DNA of 64,000 nucleotides from positions 193,877 to 257,876 of the forward strand of contig NZ_JACDUU010000004.1 of NCBI RefSeq assembly GCF_013760845.1, written 5' to 3'. Below the pieces are notes generated by a model, which was not told the DNA's origin, did no database searches, and saw only the letters and a list, made by a program, of their open reading frames with translations. Shown here piece by piece: positions 46,516 through 55,352 of the stretch. The translations under genes were made by a program, and so were the position numbers. The DNA is from [Anoxybacillus] calidus (GTDB lineage: Bacteria; Bacillota; Bacilli; Bacillales; Anoxybacillaceae). Positions within the stretch are counted from its first letter, which is position 1, and every line of letters begins with the position of its first letter.

Positions 46516-47742
46516 TTAAGGTTCGAATACCACTTTCATGGTTGAACCTTTTCCTTTGTTAATAACCGTTTGTAAGGCATCACGATAATTTTCCAAAGGA
46601 AAACGATGTGTTACCAATGGGGATAAATCTACCTTTTCATTACGCATTAATTCAATGGCAATTTGTAACGTTCGCATCTTCTTTCCTCGATATTCATCAG
46701 TACTGTATGCAAAGCTTCCTTTAATATCCAGCTCATTAAACCAAACGGTTGTCCAATCGACACCGTCAATGATCCCTGCTAATCCCAACAGAACGACTTT
46801 TCCTCCATGTCTAGTAAAACGGAGCGCATCGTTTATACTTTGTTTATTACCGACACATTCAAAAATAAGATCGGCTCCACCTTGTACGACCGGATCACCA
46901 AAGAGCGGCTCTAACACGCTTGCATGAAGAGATTTGGCTGTTTCGTAAATATAGTTTTTATTTTTTGTAAGATAAATGATTTCATCTGCACCATAGTGGG
47001 AAGCAAGTTGCGCTTGAAAGGCGTGTTTGGCCAAAACGACTATTCTGCAAGGAATTTCAAGTGCTCGAATAGCAGCGACAACGCAAATCCCTATTGCACC
47101 TGCTCCAATGACCAATACCGTATCATCCTTTTTCGGAGGATTCCGCAAAACCGCATGCAGGGCACAGCTAAAAGGCTCTACCAACACACCGTTTAAATCA
47201 TTTACATTATCAGGAAGATTCAATACTTGACTTTTATGTGCCACAAGATAAGATCCCCAGCTTCCGCCGGTGTCACGGCAAGTGCCTATTAACATCCCTG
47301 GTGAAATTTCACCTTCGGTCATAAAATGACAAAGGCTATAATCCCCCCGTTGACAATTAGGGCAAGGATCTGCAATCCCTCTTGTTATACATGATAATAT
47401 TGGATCAATGACTACCCGGTCTCCCACATGAATGTTTTCCACTTTTGAACCAACTTCTTCAATCGTTCCTACCACTTCATGTCCAATCGTAAATGGAAAA
47501 GACGCAAACGGAGAAGTGGTTGGACTATCATTTAAAAGGATAAGATTTAAGTCACTTCCACAGATTCCTCCGTACTTTACCTTTACTTTTACCCATTCAT
47601 CGTTTGGAAGTTTGGGCACTTCTACACGGCGTAATCGAACGCAGGATAATCTCGAATTCCAATAAAAAGATTTTGAAAGTTTCCCCATCATTTTACTTAA
47701 AACATACCGCGGTACACTGTATTCAAATTGAATGGAATTCAT
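46516..47742 (-). CDS. Zinc-dependent medium-chain dehydrogenase
   Basis: 408 residues. Catalytic zinc Cys in GGICGSDLNL (about 61) and GHEVVGTIEEVG (about 87); structural-zinc cysteines in DPCPNCQRGDYSLC (about 127-140); cofactor fold VLVIGAGAIGICVVAAIRAL (about 211). These belong to the threonine/sorbitol-dehydrogenase-like branch, with a 35-residue basic N-terminal extension (YSVPRYVLSKMMGK) not usual there. Substrate unknown; a polyol or secondary alcohol is likely. ATG at 47742 with GGTGATG upstream. First gene of an operon with the class II aldolase-like protein, divergent from the acyltransferase gene. Confidence 0.85.
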   Translation of the reverse strand: MNSIQFEYSVPRYVLSKMMGKLSKSFYWNSRLSCVRLRRVEVPKLPNDEWVKVKVKYGGICGSDLNLILLNDSPTTSPFASFPFTIGHEVVGTIEEVGSKVENIHVGDRVVIDPILSCITRGIADPCPNCQRGDYSLCHFMTEGEISPGMLIGTCRDTGGSWGSYLVAHKSQVLNLPDNVNDLNGVLVEPFSCALHAVLRNPPKKDDTVLVIGAGAIGICVVAAIRALEIPCRIVVLAKHAFQAQLASHYGADEIIYLTKNKNYIYETAKSLHASVLEPLFGDPVVQGGADLIFECVGNKQSINDALRFTRHGGKVVLLGLAGIIDGVDWTTVWFNELDIKGSFAYSTDEYRGKKMRTLQIAIELMRNEKVDLSPLVTHRFPLENYRDALQTVINKGKGSTMKVVFEP

Positions 47743-47868
47743 TTTTACATCACCTACATTATATGGAACATTTTTCATAGTAAGTATAATTTATGCTTTA
47801 GAGTAGAAAATATACATAACAACTGATTTAAATAACGTTTTCCTTATAAGGTAATTAGGTGAAGAAGT

Positions 47869-48453
47869 ATGTTCTATACAAGTATGAGATGGCTTTTAAA
47901 AATAATCTTATGTTTCATTTTTCGAATTGAAGTCATTGGTATAAAAAATTTTCCTAAAAATGGTCCAGTCATTGTGGCAGCAAACCATACAAGCAATTAT
48001 GATCCTGTTATTCTTTTCAGTATCTTTAACCGAAAAATTCATTTTTTAGCGAAAAAGGAACTGTTTCAGCGACGTATGACCAATTGGTTTTTTCAAAAAC
48101 TTCATGCTATTCCTGTTGACCGACAAAGCGGAGTTGTCATTCGTCCAGTCCGCCGTTCCTTAAAGGTGATTGAAAATGGGGAAGTACTTGGAATTTTCCC
48201 TGAAGGTAAAAGATGTAAAAATGGGGAAAGTGTCAATCCGAAAAAAGGGGTAGCTTTTTTCGGGTTAAAAACAGGAGCGCCTGTTCTTCCGGTTGCGATT
48301 ATTTTTCTGGATACGAAAAAGTGGATTCGAAAGCCAGTAAAAGTTGTTATAGGGCCAATGATGTATTTAAACGAACTTAAAAGGTCAGATTATGCCGTAC
48401 TTGCAGAGGCTGTTATGAATCGCTCAAGAGAACTTAGAGAAATGTATACGTAA
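47869..48453 (+). CDS. PlsC-type 1-acyl-glycerol-3-phosphate acyltransferase
   Basis: 194-residue membrane-associated acyltransferase. The catalytic HX4D motif is NHTSNYDPV (about 41-49) and the substrate-binding motif is FPEGKRCKNGE (about 108-118); PVLPVAI follows. An N-terminal hydrophobic segment (LLKIILCFIFRIEVIGI) anchors it. It would acylate lysophosphatidate or a similar acceptor. GTGAAG is the nearest upstream purine-rich site. Genes around it (lipid kinase, glycolipid synthase) suggest a special lipid rather than the housekeeping PlsC, but this is inference. Confidence 0.88.
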   Translation: MFYTSMRWLLKIILCFIFRIEVIGIKNFPKNGPVIVAANHTSNYDPVILFSIFNRKIHFLAKKELFQRRMTNWFFQKLHAIPVDRQSGVVIRPVRRSLKVIENGEVLGIFPEGKRCKNGESVNPKKGVAFFGLKTGAPVLPVAIIFLDTKKWIRKPVKVVIGPMMYLNELKRSDYAVLAEAVMNRSRELREMYT

Positions 48454-48824
48454 GTTGACAATTTAAATAAAAACTTGCTCAGTGGTTTCGGTTACTGGAT
48501 ATTTTTTCTCTTGTTGCTCACTACACCATTTCTTCATCAAACGTTTTTCTCCCGGAAAGATATGACGGTAAACTTAGACGGAGAAAAAAGCAGCTCAATC
48601 ACTTGTATTTGAGCATATTCGTGTATTTGTCCCCTTGAGCTGTTTGAATATTTTCCTTATCAGGAGGGAAAAATTGTTATTAAGAAAGTAGACGGTAAAA
48701 TGGCGAAATTAATGAAAATAATCCTAAGTTATGGAATGATCTTTTTAACCATGCGCAATAAAACCGATTTTCGCATATCTTGTAACACTTTCACCATCTC
48801 TTATAAAAAGGAAAGATCTATAGT
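48454..48824 (+). other. Gene-free gap with one inverted repeat
   Basis: 371 AT-rich bases. It contains AGCAGCTCAA and TTGAGCTGTT arms (48589-48644) and an orphan ribosome-site-like AGGAGGG that precedes only a few codons. No gene or recognised element is seen; it may hold the promoter of the lipid kinase gene. Confidence 0.5.
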
Positions 48825-49712
48825 ATGTATTATTTTATTGTCAATAGAGTCTCAGGAAACGGAAAAGGACTAAAAGTTTGGAAAAAGGTTGAGAAGTTGC
48901 TTAAAGAAAAACGGGTAAATTATCAAGTGCGTTTTACCGAACGACCAAAACATGCAGTAGAAATCGCTAAAGAGTTTTCTTCTGAAAAATGTGATGCTGT
49001 TGTTGCTATAGGTGGAGATGGTACAATCCATGATGTTGCTAACGGATTAATCGGTTCGAATATACCTTTGGGTATTATTCCTGCAGGATCGGGAAATGAT
49101 CTCGCAAGGGCTCTTGATATACCAATGGACTATAAAAAGGCATTAGAACGAATTTTAATGGGAAAGCAAAGAACTATTGATGTTGGAAGAATTGGTAAAG
49201 AATACTGCATTACTGTAACAGGGATCGGTTTTGACGGTAAAGTTGCTGATGTAAACAATTCTTCCAAATATAAAAATTGGTTAAATTTCATTAAATTAGG
49301 TGCCCTTTCGTATGGATTTAGCGTCTTGCATGTTTTATTAAACTATCGTCCTGTCAATATTCAATTAAAGGTTGATGGGAAGAGCTTCGTTTTTTTTAAT
49401 GTATGGTTAATTGCCATTGCCAATATCCCGAATTACGGAGGAGGTATTAGAATATGTCCGGATGCTTGTTATAATGATGGGCTTTTTGACATTTGTATCG
49501 TACACAACATAACAAAATGGGAGCTGTTACGCATGTTTCCAAAGGCGTATAAAGGCAAACATGTTTTTCATCCTAGTGTAACCATGATAAAAGGAAAACA
49601 CGTAGAAGTTACCTCTGGATGGCCAGTTATTGTCCAAAGCGATGGCGAGATCCTCACTAAAACTCCAGTGAATGTGATGATTCAGAAGGAGGCATTGCTG
49701 ATCATTTCATAG
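48825..49712 (+). CDS. Diacylglycerol-kinase-family lipid kinase (DgkB/YegS type)
   Basis: 295-residue soluble lipid kinase. The nucleotide-binding region is AIGGDGTIHDVANGLIGS (about 62-79), followed by LGIIPAGSGNDLARAL (about 85-100); the C-terminal beta domain has YGGGIRICPDACYNDGLFDI. Family members phosphorylate diacylglycerol, sphingoid bases or undecaprenol-like lipids. AAAGGAAAG lies 9 bases before the ATG. Third lipid-type gene of the block; B. subtilis has no such gene at this place. Confidence 0.9.
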   Translation: MYYFIVNRVSGNGKGLKVWKKVEKLLKEKRVNYQVRFTERPKHAVEIAKEFSSEKCDAVVAIGGDGTIHDVANGLIGSNIPLGIIPAGSGNDLARALDIPMDYKKALERILMGKQRTIDVGRIGKEYCITVTGIGFDGKVADVNNSSKYKNWLNFIKLGALSYGFSVLHVLLNYRPVNIQLKVDGKSFVFFNVWLIAIANIPNYGGGIRICPDACYNDGLFDICIVHNITKWELLRMFPKAYKGKHVFHPSVTMIKGKHVEVTSGWPVIVQSDGEILTKTPVNVMIQKEALLIIS

Positions 49713-49883
49713 AGTGGTGACAGCCATAAAAGATTTTTAAGCTGCTTAGAGTGAACACCACCGAAGCTGTCAACAGGCGCAAAATATATTTTATTTTTTG
49801 ATTGGTATTTTTGTTTAGCGATTCCTTCAACATAAAAAAATAGTAGATAAGCATTCATAAATTTTGCCGTCAAACTCCAGATT

Positions 49884-49981
49884 CTGATCCAAAAGTGTCT
49901 GACCTCCCGTGAAATCCATAATAGTGTTCTCATCTAACGTTATGTGCTATAGAGTCTAACACTTTGCTTTAGGATCAGACA
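49884..49981. repeat. Dispersed nested palindrome, copy 7 (degenerate)
   Basis: TCTGATCCAAAAGTGTCTGACCTCCCGTG and the counterpart TCTAACACTTTGCTTTAGGATCAGA; the interior keeps CTAACGTTATGTGCTATAGAG. It lies between the convergent lipid kinase and glycosyltransferase genes and extends almost to the latter's stop. Confidence 0.75.
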
Positions 49982-49996
49982 CTTATGTCACATCAT

Positions 49997-51124
49997 CTAC
50001 AAAATACTTTCCGGAATAAGCTGGTTAACAATAAATTTGGCACTTGCCAATGGGTCTATTTTTTGTTGAAATTGCCTTATTTTATTGTGTAAAAACTCCA
50101 ACTCTTGTGGAGAAAAAAGTAATTTTTCGATCAAACGATCAATATAATTTGTATCATCAATTTTTATAGCCAATTGATTATTGATTAAAAAATCACAATT
50201 TTTTTCTTCATGACCAGGGATTGGTTGATATATATACATAGGCAGCCCCTTTGATAAAGCTTCAAAACAGGTCAATCCACCCGGTTTTGTAATAAGTAAA
50301 TCAGCCGCTTCCATCCACTCGTCAATGTGGTTAACGAACCCTAAAATATGAAAATGAGGATGATGGAACATTTTATCTCTTAACAGTGCGGTTCTTAGTG
50401 CTTTGTTGAATCCAGTACATATGATGACCTGAATTTTTTCTTTCCATTTTAAAAGAGCATGAGCAATTGGCTCGATTCCTCCTAATCCTAATCCTCCTCC
50501 CATGATGATGACGGTAGGAATATTTTTCAATTTTAATTTTTTTCGCATTTCCTGTTTGTTTTTCTTTATCCAAAAATTCGACCTTATTGGCAAGCCCGTT
50601 ACTACAATCCGATTTTTTGGAATTCCCATATTTATTAATTGATTATACGTATCCTCACTCGATACCAAATATACATCTACCTCTGGATGAACCCATGCTC
50701 CATGAACATGAAAATCAGTGATCACCGAACAAAGAGTAAACCTATAACCCATCCTCTTTAGTCGGGATACAGATGAGCTGGTAAATGGATGAGTGCAAAT
50801 AATAAGGTGAGGTTTTTCCTGATTAAGAAGAACTTCAATTTGTCGATGGAATAGCTGATAAATAACAAATTTTTTCCAATTAGAAAGAGGCTCGGTCTGT
50901 TTATAGCCATACATTTTTCCCCATAATGAAGGAGAGTGGACGATTATTTTGAGGTACGTATTAAGTAACATCTTTGTAGTAAGAGGATGAAGTGTTTGAC
51001 CTACCTCTAAAATTTTTGTTTGGATGGAGGGTTCAAGATAAGAAATTCCTTGCATCAACGCTTCTGCAGCTTTTGTATGACCACTGCCAATGGCTTCTGA
51101 TAGGATTAATACTTTCTTACTCAC
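49997..51124 (-). CDS. MGDG-synthase-type glycosyltransferase (GT28 fold)
   Basis: 375 residues with the two-domain GT-B layout of plant MGDG synthase and B. subtilis UgtP. N-terminal domain: VLILSEAIGSGHTKAAEALM (about 5-24), the GxGHxxAA acceptor-lipid motif. C-terminal domain: VIIMGGGLGLGGIEPI and DLLITKPGGLTCFEALSKG with YQPIPGHEEKN, the UDP-sugar site. It would transfer a hexose to diacylglycerol or a related lipid at the membrane. GTG at 51124 is preferred (AAGGGGG 9 bases upstream); a GTG three codons earlier touches that site. Convergent with the lipid kinase gene. Confidence 0.87.
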   Translation of the reverse strand: MSKKVLILSEAIGSGHTKAAEALMQGISYLEPSIQTKILEVGQTLHPLTTKMLLNTYLKIIVHSPSLWGKMYGYKQTEPLSNWKKFVIYQLFHRQIEVLLNQEKPHLIICTHPFTSSSVSRLKRMGYRFTLCSVITDFHVHGAWVHPEVDVYLVSSEDTYNQLINMGIPKNRIVVTGLPIRSNFWIKKNKQEMRKKLKLKNIPTVIIMGGGLGLGGIEPIAHALLKWKEKIQVIICTGFNKALRTALLRDKMFHHPHFHILGFVNHIDEWMEAADLLITKPGGLTCFEALSKGLPMYIYQPIPGHEEKNCDFLINNQLAIKIDDTNYIDRLIEKLLFSPQELEFLHNKIRQFQQKIDPLASAKFIVNQLIPESIL

Positions 51125-51254
51125 GAATGACACCCCCTTAACTCAATCATCTAATTTTAAGGATTTGCAATTTTGTCGATAATGGGCATCATATTCGCTA
51201 GACACTTTATGGGCACATTATCGTACTAAAATAGCAAAACAATTGATACAAGTA

Positions 51255-51431
51255 CTAATCTCTCATCGCAAGTTCCTCCAAAATAGTCGAAACTTGTTTG
51301 CTTAAATGTTTTTTATTGAGGTTATAAAGGACATTTTTTGTATAATTGGTCAATCCAAGTTTTCTTATGAGCTTCAATTTATTCCCATAATTAATAACTT
51401 CTTCTTCATGATCATCTTCCCTCTCATTTGA
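51255..51431 (-). pseudogene. Possible C-terminal gene fragment
   Basis: A 59-codon open stretch without a start, reading HEEEVINYGNKLKLIRKLGL and onward to ILEELAMRD then a stop. It looks like protein-coding sequence cut off from its 5' part. Family not recognised. The rest of the 505-base gap between the glycosyltransferase and the DUF1657 gene shows nothing else I can name. Confidence 0.3.
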
Positions 51432-51629
51432 TTAGACTAAGTAAAGTATGTTACAAAAACACGGAGTTTATGATGAGTTCAAAGATTAGATAATGGGGGA
51501 ATATCAGCCAAGTATGTTAGAGGGGACGATTCCATTTTCCTTTATATTTTCAAATTATTACCTGTTATGATTTCTTAAATTTAAGTTTAATTAATGGATG
51601 TCTACTATATTACAAGGAGGCAACAATAA

Positions 51630-51827
51630 ATGACAGTTGGAACTCAAGTTCAACAAACTTTAGCAGGTTTAAAAAGTGCCCAGGCAAGTTTTGAAACGTT
51701 TGCTCTTCAAACTGATAACCAGCAAGCAAAACAAATGTACCAGCAAACGGCACAACAAACTCAACAAATTCAGCAAGAAGAACCGCAGTATAATCAAAAT
51801 CAACAGCAACAACAACAGAAGCAATAA
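51630..51827 (+). CDS. DUF1657 family small protein
   Basis: 65 residues: TVGTQVQQTLAGLKSAQASF, then a conserved ALQTDNQQAKQMY block, and a Gln/Asn-rich tail (QNQQQQQQKQ). The N-terminal 50 residues match the DUF1657 pattern found in spore-forming bacilli, often beside spoVA-type genes. Function unknown; likely sporulation-linked. AAGGAGG precedes the ATG by 8-9 bases. The polyglutamine end is longer than usual for the family. Confidence 0.8.
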   Translation: MTVGTQVQQTLAGLKSAQASFETFALQTDNQQAKQMYQQTAQQTQQIQQEEPQYNQNQQQQQQKQ

Positions 51828-52010
51828 ATCAAATAAAAATTCCAATTTGGGTGTAGGCAAGGATTAATTTTTATCACTTCGCTATTCTGTCCAGTATTCG
51901 AGACTCCCCTTTAACTTTTCGATTTTGGACACTTATCAGCTTGACTTTTCACCTTCTATTGTTGAGCCATATTGTTTACCAATATACTTAAAGGGGTTCC
52001 TAACAGTCTG

Positions 52011-52040
52011 AAAGCCTTTTGCTTTTTAGCAAAAGGCTTT
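52011..52040. terminator. Terminator after ytpB
   Basis: AAAGCCTTTTGC/GCAAAAGGCTTT with a short loop, nearly identical to the ytqAB terminator at 45207. Confidence 0.85.
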
Positions 52041-53120
52041 CTATTTCGTAAACAGTGGATAAATTTTTTGCCACGTCCGGTATGCCCGACCGTTCCAATA
52101 GAAAAAGTAAGAAATTTTCCCGCCAAATTTGATTAAATGCTTCGCTAGTTTCTTGACATCTTTTTGTTGCTGGACTTTGTCATCGGATAAATACAAGCCG
52201 AGCAAGCCGCGATTGATTAAACGATGAAATTGTTCATTCGGCAATCCAGCGATATGTTTATCCGCCTCTTCGATAAAATGGCGCAATCGCTCCATCAACG
52301 AAGAATGATGCGGATAGTAGAAACAAAAATTTAAATCTCCGCCTAAACGATCTTCCTCTTGATCAATGAAATAATCGAGCAAAATATGTAATCCCTGAAT
52401 GTATGGAAAATAACCGTTGCGCACTTTTAACGCCATTTCTTCATCAAACTTTTCGGTAAAAGCATAGGCTACTAAACAGAAAATACCGAGTGTAGAACCA
52501 GAACACGCGGAAAACTCATACCATTCCATTGGCGGAAGATTGTCTTTGTATTGGTTAAACCATTGTTTAAGCCGTGGTACACGCTCGTCCACTTTCACAT
52601 GTTTATGCACTTGTAAATCACAATAATAACTAGCTAACTCCTGCAAAAACGGCGCAATTTTTTCATAATGCTTTACTTTTTTTAATACGTCTTGGCATGT
52701 TTGCACAAGTTCGTGAAGGTAGCCGCCGTCATCTTGTTCTTGGCGGTGCCGATAATAATTTTTTACTTTCGCATCTATACATAAGGCATCCGGCATTGAG
52801 TCATGGAGAGCGCGGAAATCGAGGGGGTCTAGCGATGTACTTCGGTCGCATAAATTATCAAGATAATCACTAATCGTTTGATAAGCGACAATAAAACGAA
52901 TGCATTCCGCCATATCCGCTTCTGCCAAGATCGAAAGAATCGCTCCCCCTTCGCAATGAAATGCCTTTGTATGAATGCTTGCTAGCGCCTGTTTCCGCAA
53001 TTCGCGATCAGGAATGGATTCTGCTTTTTGCTTCCAGTATGCTAACTCGCGATGCACAATCGGAAATACATCACGATATACTTTTTTCATTAAGCTAACA
53101 GGATGAGTAGGGATTTTCAA
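52041..53120 (-). CDS. ytpB: Tetraprenyl-beta-curcumene synthase YtpB
   Basis: Cyclises C35 heptaprenyl diphosphate to tetraprenyl-beta-curcumene, precursor of sesquarterpenes in bacilli (DUF2600 family). About 359 residues. Asp-rich segment YQTISDYLDNLCDR (about 86-99) is the metal-diphosphate site; DYFIDQEEDRLGGDLNFCFY (about 254) is the second acidic region. The start is taken as TTG at 53120: GAGGTGAG is 5-6 bases upstream and the B. subtilis protein begins there; an ATG seven codons earlier has no ribosome site. The cyclase that normally uses its product (SqhC) is not in the window. Confidence 0.92.
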   Translation of the reverse strand: MKIPTHPVSLMKKVYRDVFPIVHRELAYWKQKAESIPDRELRKQALASIHTKAFHCEGGAILSILAEADMAECIRFIVAYQTISDYLDNLCDRSTSLDPLDFRALHDSMPDALCIDAKVKNYYRHRQEQDDGGYLHELVQTCQDVLKKVKHYEKIAPFLQELASYYCDLQVHKHVKVDERVPRLKQWFNQYKDNLPPMEWYEFSACSGSTLGIFCLVAYAFTEKFDEEMALKVRNGYFPYIQGLHILLDYFIDQEEDRLGGDLNFCFYYPHHSSLMERLRHFIEEADKHIAGLPNEQFHRLINRGLLGLYLSDDKVQQQKDVKKLAKHLIKFGGKISYFFYWNGRAYRTWQKIYPLFTK

Positions 53121-53228
53121 AAAGCTCACCTCAGCTATCATAATTGTGCTAAATATGTTCGTATTTTAAACACTCATCTATTCTTGGCTCGTCCTACAAT
53201 GCATTTTAATTCTATAAAAGGTGAGCCA

Positions 53229-54020
53229 CTATTGTTGTAATTGCACTTGTGTATCAAAAAAAGCTTTTGCGTATAAAAATACTTGATCTCGTTCCGGCTC
53301 ATTAAATATCTCGTGATAAAGCTTGTTCCATTCTTTATAAACTTTTTCCGATATCGGCAGTTGATCAAACCACTCTTTGACAGCGACTTTGTCAACAATT
53401 TTATCGTCTCCACCTTGCATGAGCAACAATGGAATATCAGGAAATTTCCGGATATTTCTGTTTGCTAGATGGATCGCATGAATTAGTTCGCGATACCAAC
53501 GTACCGATACTTTTGTAACATATAGAGAATCATTTTTATCCATTTCATGAATCTCTTTATTTCTCGTTGCCATCTCTACCGATAAACCTGAATCAAATAA
53601 CATCGACGGCATTATATAATTTAACAACTTTGAAAGTAAATCAAGTGATTTGGATGGATAAGTGACTAACCCTAAACATGGTGAAGAGAGAATAACCCCT
53701 TTAACAGACAATCGTTTTTCTTGTAAGGTTCGAATAACGACAAGTCCCCCCAGACTATGGCCAAGAAGGAAAATTGGCAGATGAAATGCTTTAGCCGCCT
53801 CTACCCAATCAGCAACTTCATTAATATATTCATCAAACGATTCAATATGTCCTCGTTTCCGCCTTGTCGTTGTGCCTTGTCCTGGTAAATCCCCCATAAC
53901 AACGTGATATCCACTTGAACGCCACATTTCAATTAGCCACTTGTAACGTCCGTGATGCTCAGCCGCACCGTGAACAATGACAATTGTTCCTTTCGCATTG
54001 TCTGCTTCCCATTTCCACAT
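53229..54020 (-). CDS. ytpA: Lysophospholipase / monoacylglycerol lipase-like hydrolase YtpA
   Basis: Alpha/beta hydrolase of 263 residues; B. subtilis YtpA makes the phospholipid antibiotic bacilysocin. Oxyanion region VIVHGAAEHHGRYKW (about 14-28), nucleophile GHSLGG (Ser about 92), acid LLMQGGDDKIVD (about 203-214), and catalytic His in LYHEIFNEPERDQ. AGGAGGA precedes the ATG by about 8 bases. It lies upstream of ytpB on the same strand with about 108 bases between, the same pair as in B. subtilis. Confidence 0.92.
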   Translation of the reverse strand: MWKWEADNAKGTIVIVHGAAEHHGRYKWLIEMWRSSGYHVVMGDLPGQGTTTRRKRGHIESFDEYINEVADWVEAAKAFHLPIFLLGHSLGGLVVIRTLQEKRLSVKGVILSSPCLGLVTYPSKSLDLLSKLLNYIMPSMLFDSGLSVEMATRNKEIHEMDKNDSLYVTKVSVRWYRELIHAIHLANRNIRKFPDIPLLLMQGGDDKIVDKVAVKEWFDQLPISEKVYKEWNKLYHEIFNEPERDQVFLYAKAFFDTQVQLQQ

Positions 54021-54120
54021 TATGAATTCCTCCTAGCTGTTGACGTTTACGAATGACAAAAAAATTTGTACACTAAACTTAAATATATTTTCCAAATTTA
54101 TAACGAAAGGAAATGAAACG

Positions 54121-54636
54121 ATGATTTACCCGTATAAAGGTAAGTACCCGAAAATTGCTGATTCCGCCTTTATTGCCGATTACGTCACCATCACTGGCGA
54201 TGTCACTATTGGCGAAGAAACAAGCATTTGGTTTAATACGGTCATTCGCGGTGACGTGGCACCAACCATCATCGGCAACCGTGTCAATATTCAAGATAAC
54301 TCGGTTTTGCACCAAAGTCCAAATCATCCGCTTATCATTGAAGACGATGTAACAGTCGGTCATCAAGTTATTTTACACAGTTCTATTATTAGAAAAAACG
54401 CGTTAATCGGTATGGGCTCCATTATTTTAGACGGGGCAGAAATTGGCGAAGGCGCATTTGTCGGCGCCGGCAGTCTCGTTCCTCAAGGAAAAAAAATCCC
54501 CCCATATACCCTTGCTTTTGGCCGTCCAGCAAAAGTTATTCGCGAACTAACAGAAGAAGATCAACGAGAAATGGAACGCATCCGCCGCGAATACGTTGAG
54601 AAAGGTCAATATTATAAATCCTTGCAACAAAAATAA
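54121..54636 (+). CDS. ytoA: Gamma-carbonic-anhydrase-like protein YtoA
   Basis: Left-handed beta-helix protein of 171 residues built from hexapeptide repeats (GDVTIGEETSIWFNTVIRGD and so on). The three metal-ligand histidines are present: His in SVLHQSPNHP and two in GHQVILHSS. It may hydrate CO2 or bind a related ligand; activity of this subgroup is not certain. ATG at 54121 with AAAGGAAATG upstream is the start; the frame upstream lacks support. Divergent from ytpA. Confidence 0.92.
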   Translation: MIYPYKGKYPKIADSAFIADYVTITGDVTIGEETSIWFNTVIRGDVAPTIIGNRVNIQDNSVLHQSPNHPLIIEDDVTVGHQVILHSSIIRKNALIGMGSIILDGAEIGEGAFVGAGSLVPQGKKIPPYTLAFGRPAKVIRELTEEDQREMERIRREYVEKGQYYKSLQQK

Positions 54637-54782
54637 TCGTACAAAAACCGCGCTGAATAATGAAGCGTGGTTTTTCAATTTTAGCTAAATAAAAAACTTA
54701 CAATTTTTACAATAAATTCGTATTATCTAAACATTATTGTTTTACTATATAAATGAGACATTTCCTTAAAGGAGTTTGAGAA

Positions 54783-55322
54783 ATGATGACAAAATTTCTG
54801 AATCATGTTTACGATTTAGAATGTCGGATTTTCCGCAGTATCAACCGCCATTTTGACCGTAAATTTTTAAATCTTTATTTCCGTTATATTACCCATATTG
54901 GCGGAGCTACATTTTCGATTTTAACAGTAATATTAGCTATATTTCTATTCCCGCAAGATTGGCGCATGACCGCTGTTGCAAGCGCTTGTTCATTAACGAT
55001 TAGTCATATCCCTGTTGCCATCATGAAACGCCTCTATCCTCGTCAAAGGCCATATTTAATATTAGATGAAACAAAAGTATTACAAAATCCGTTGAAAGAC
55101 CATTCCTTTCCATCTGGACATACAACAGCTGTATTCTCGGTGGTAGTCCCAATTTTGCTAAGCTTTCCACACTTATCTTTTTTGCTTCTCCCCCTTGCCA
55201 TTAGTGTCGCTCTTTCAAGAATTTATTTAGGGCTGCATTATCCATCTGATGTTCTTGCAGGCTGCCTGCTTGGAACCATTGTTGGTATTTTATCTTTTAA
55301 TAGCATACATTCCTTATTTTAA
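54783..55322 (+). CDS. PAP2-family membrane phosphatase
   Basis: 179 residues, about five membrane segments. The PAP2 signature is intact: KRLYPRQRPY (about 79-88), FPSGHTTAVF (about 109-118) and SRIYLGLHYPSDVLAG (about 147-162). It dephosphorylates a lipid phosphate such as phosphatidate, phosphatidylglycerol phosphate or undecaprenyl diphosphate at the outer face of the membrane. AAAGGAG lies 10-11 bases before the ATG. It is 30 bases upstream of a GT4 glycosyltransferase, likely co-transcribed. Confidence 0.9.
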   Translation: MMTKFLNHVYDLECRIFRSINRHFDRKFLNLYFRYITHIGGATFSILTVILAIFLFPQDWRMTAVASACSLTISHIPVAIMKRLYPRQRPYLILDETKVLQNPLKDHSFPSGHTTAVFSVVVPILLSFPHLSFLLLPLAISVALSRIYLGLHYPSDVLAGCLLGTIVGILSFNSIHSLF

Positions 55323-55352
55323 AATCTATTACCGAATAGCGGAGGGGATATG

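Noticed and set aside
48454-48824. Possible degraded gene between the acyltransferase and lipid kinase
   Set aside because: Only short, unconnected open stretches; no recognisable protein pattern.
51669-51860. Leu-rich minus-strand frame opposite the DUF1657 gene
   Set aside because: It is the antisense of polyglutamine codons, which reads as polyleucine.
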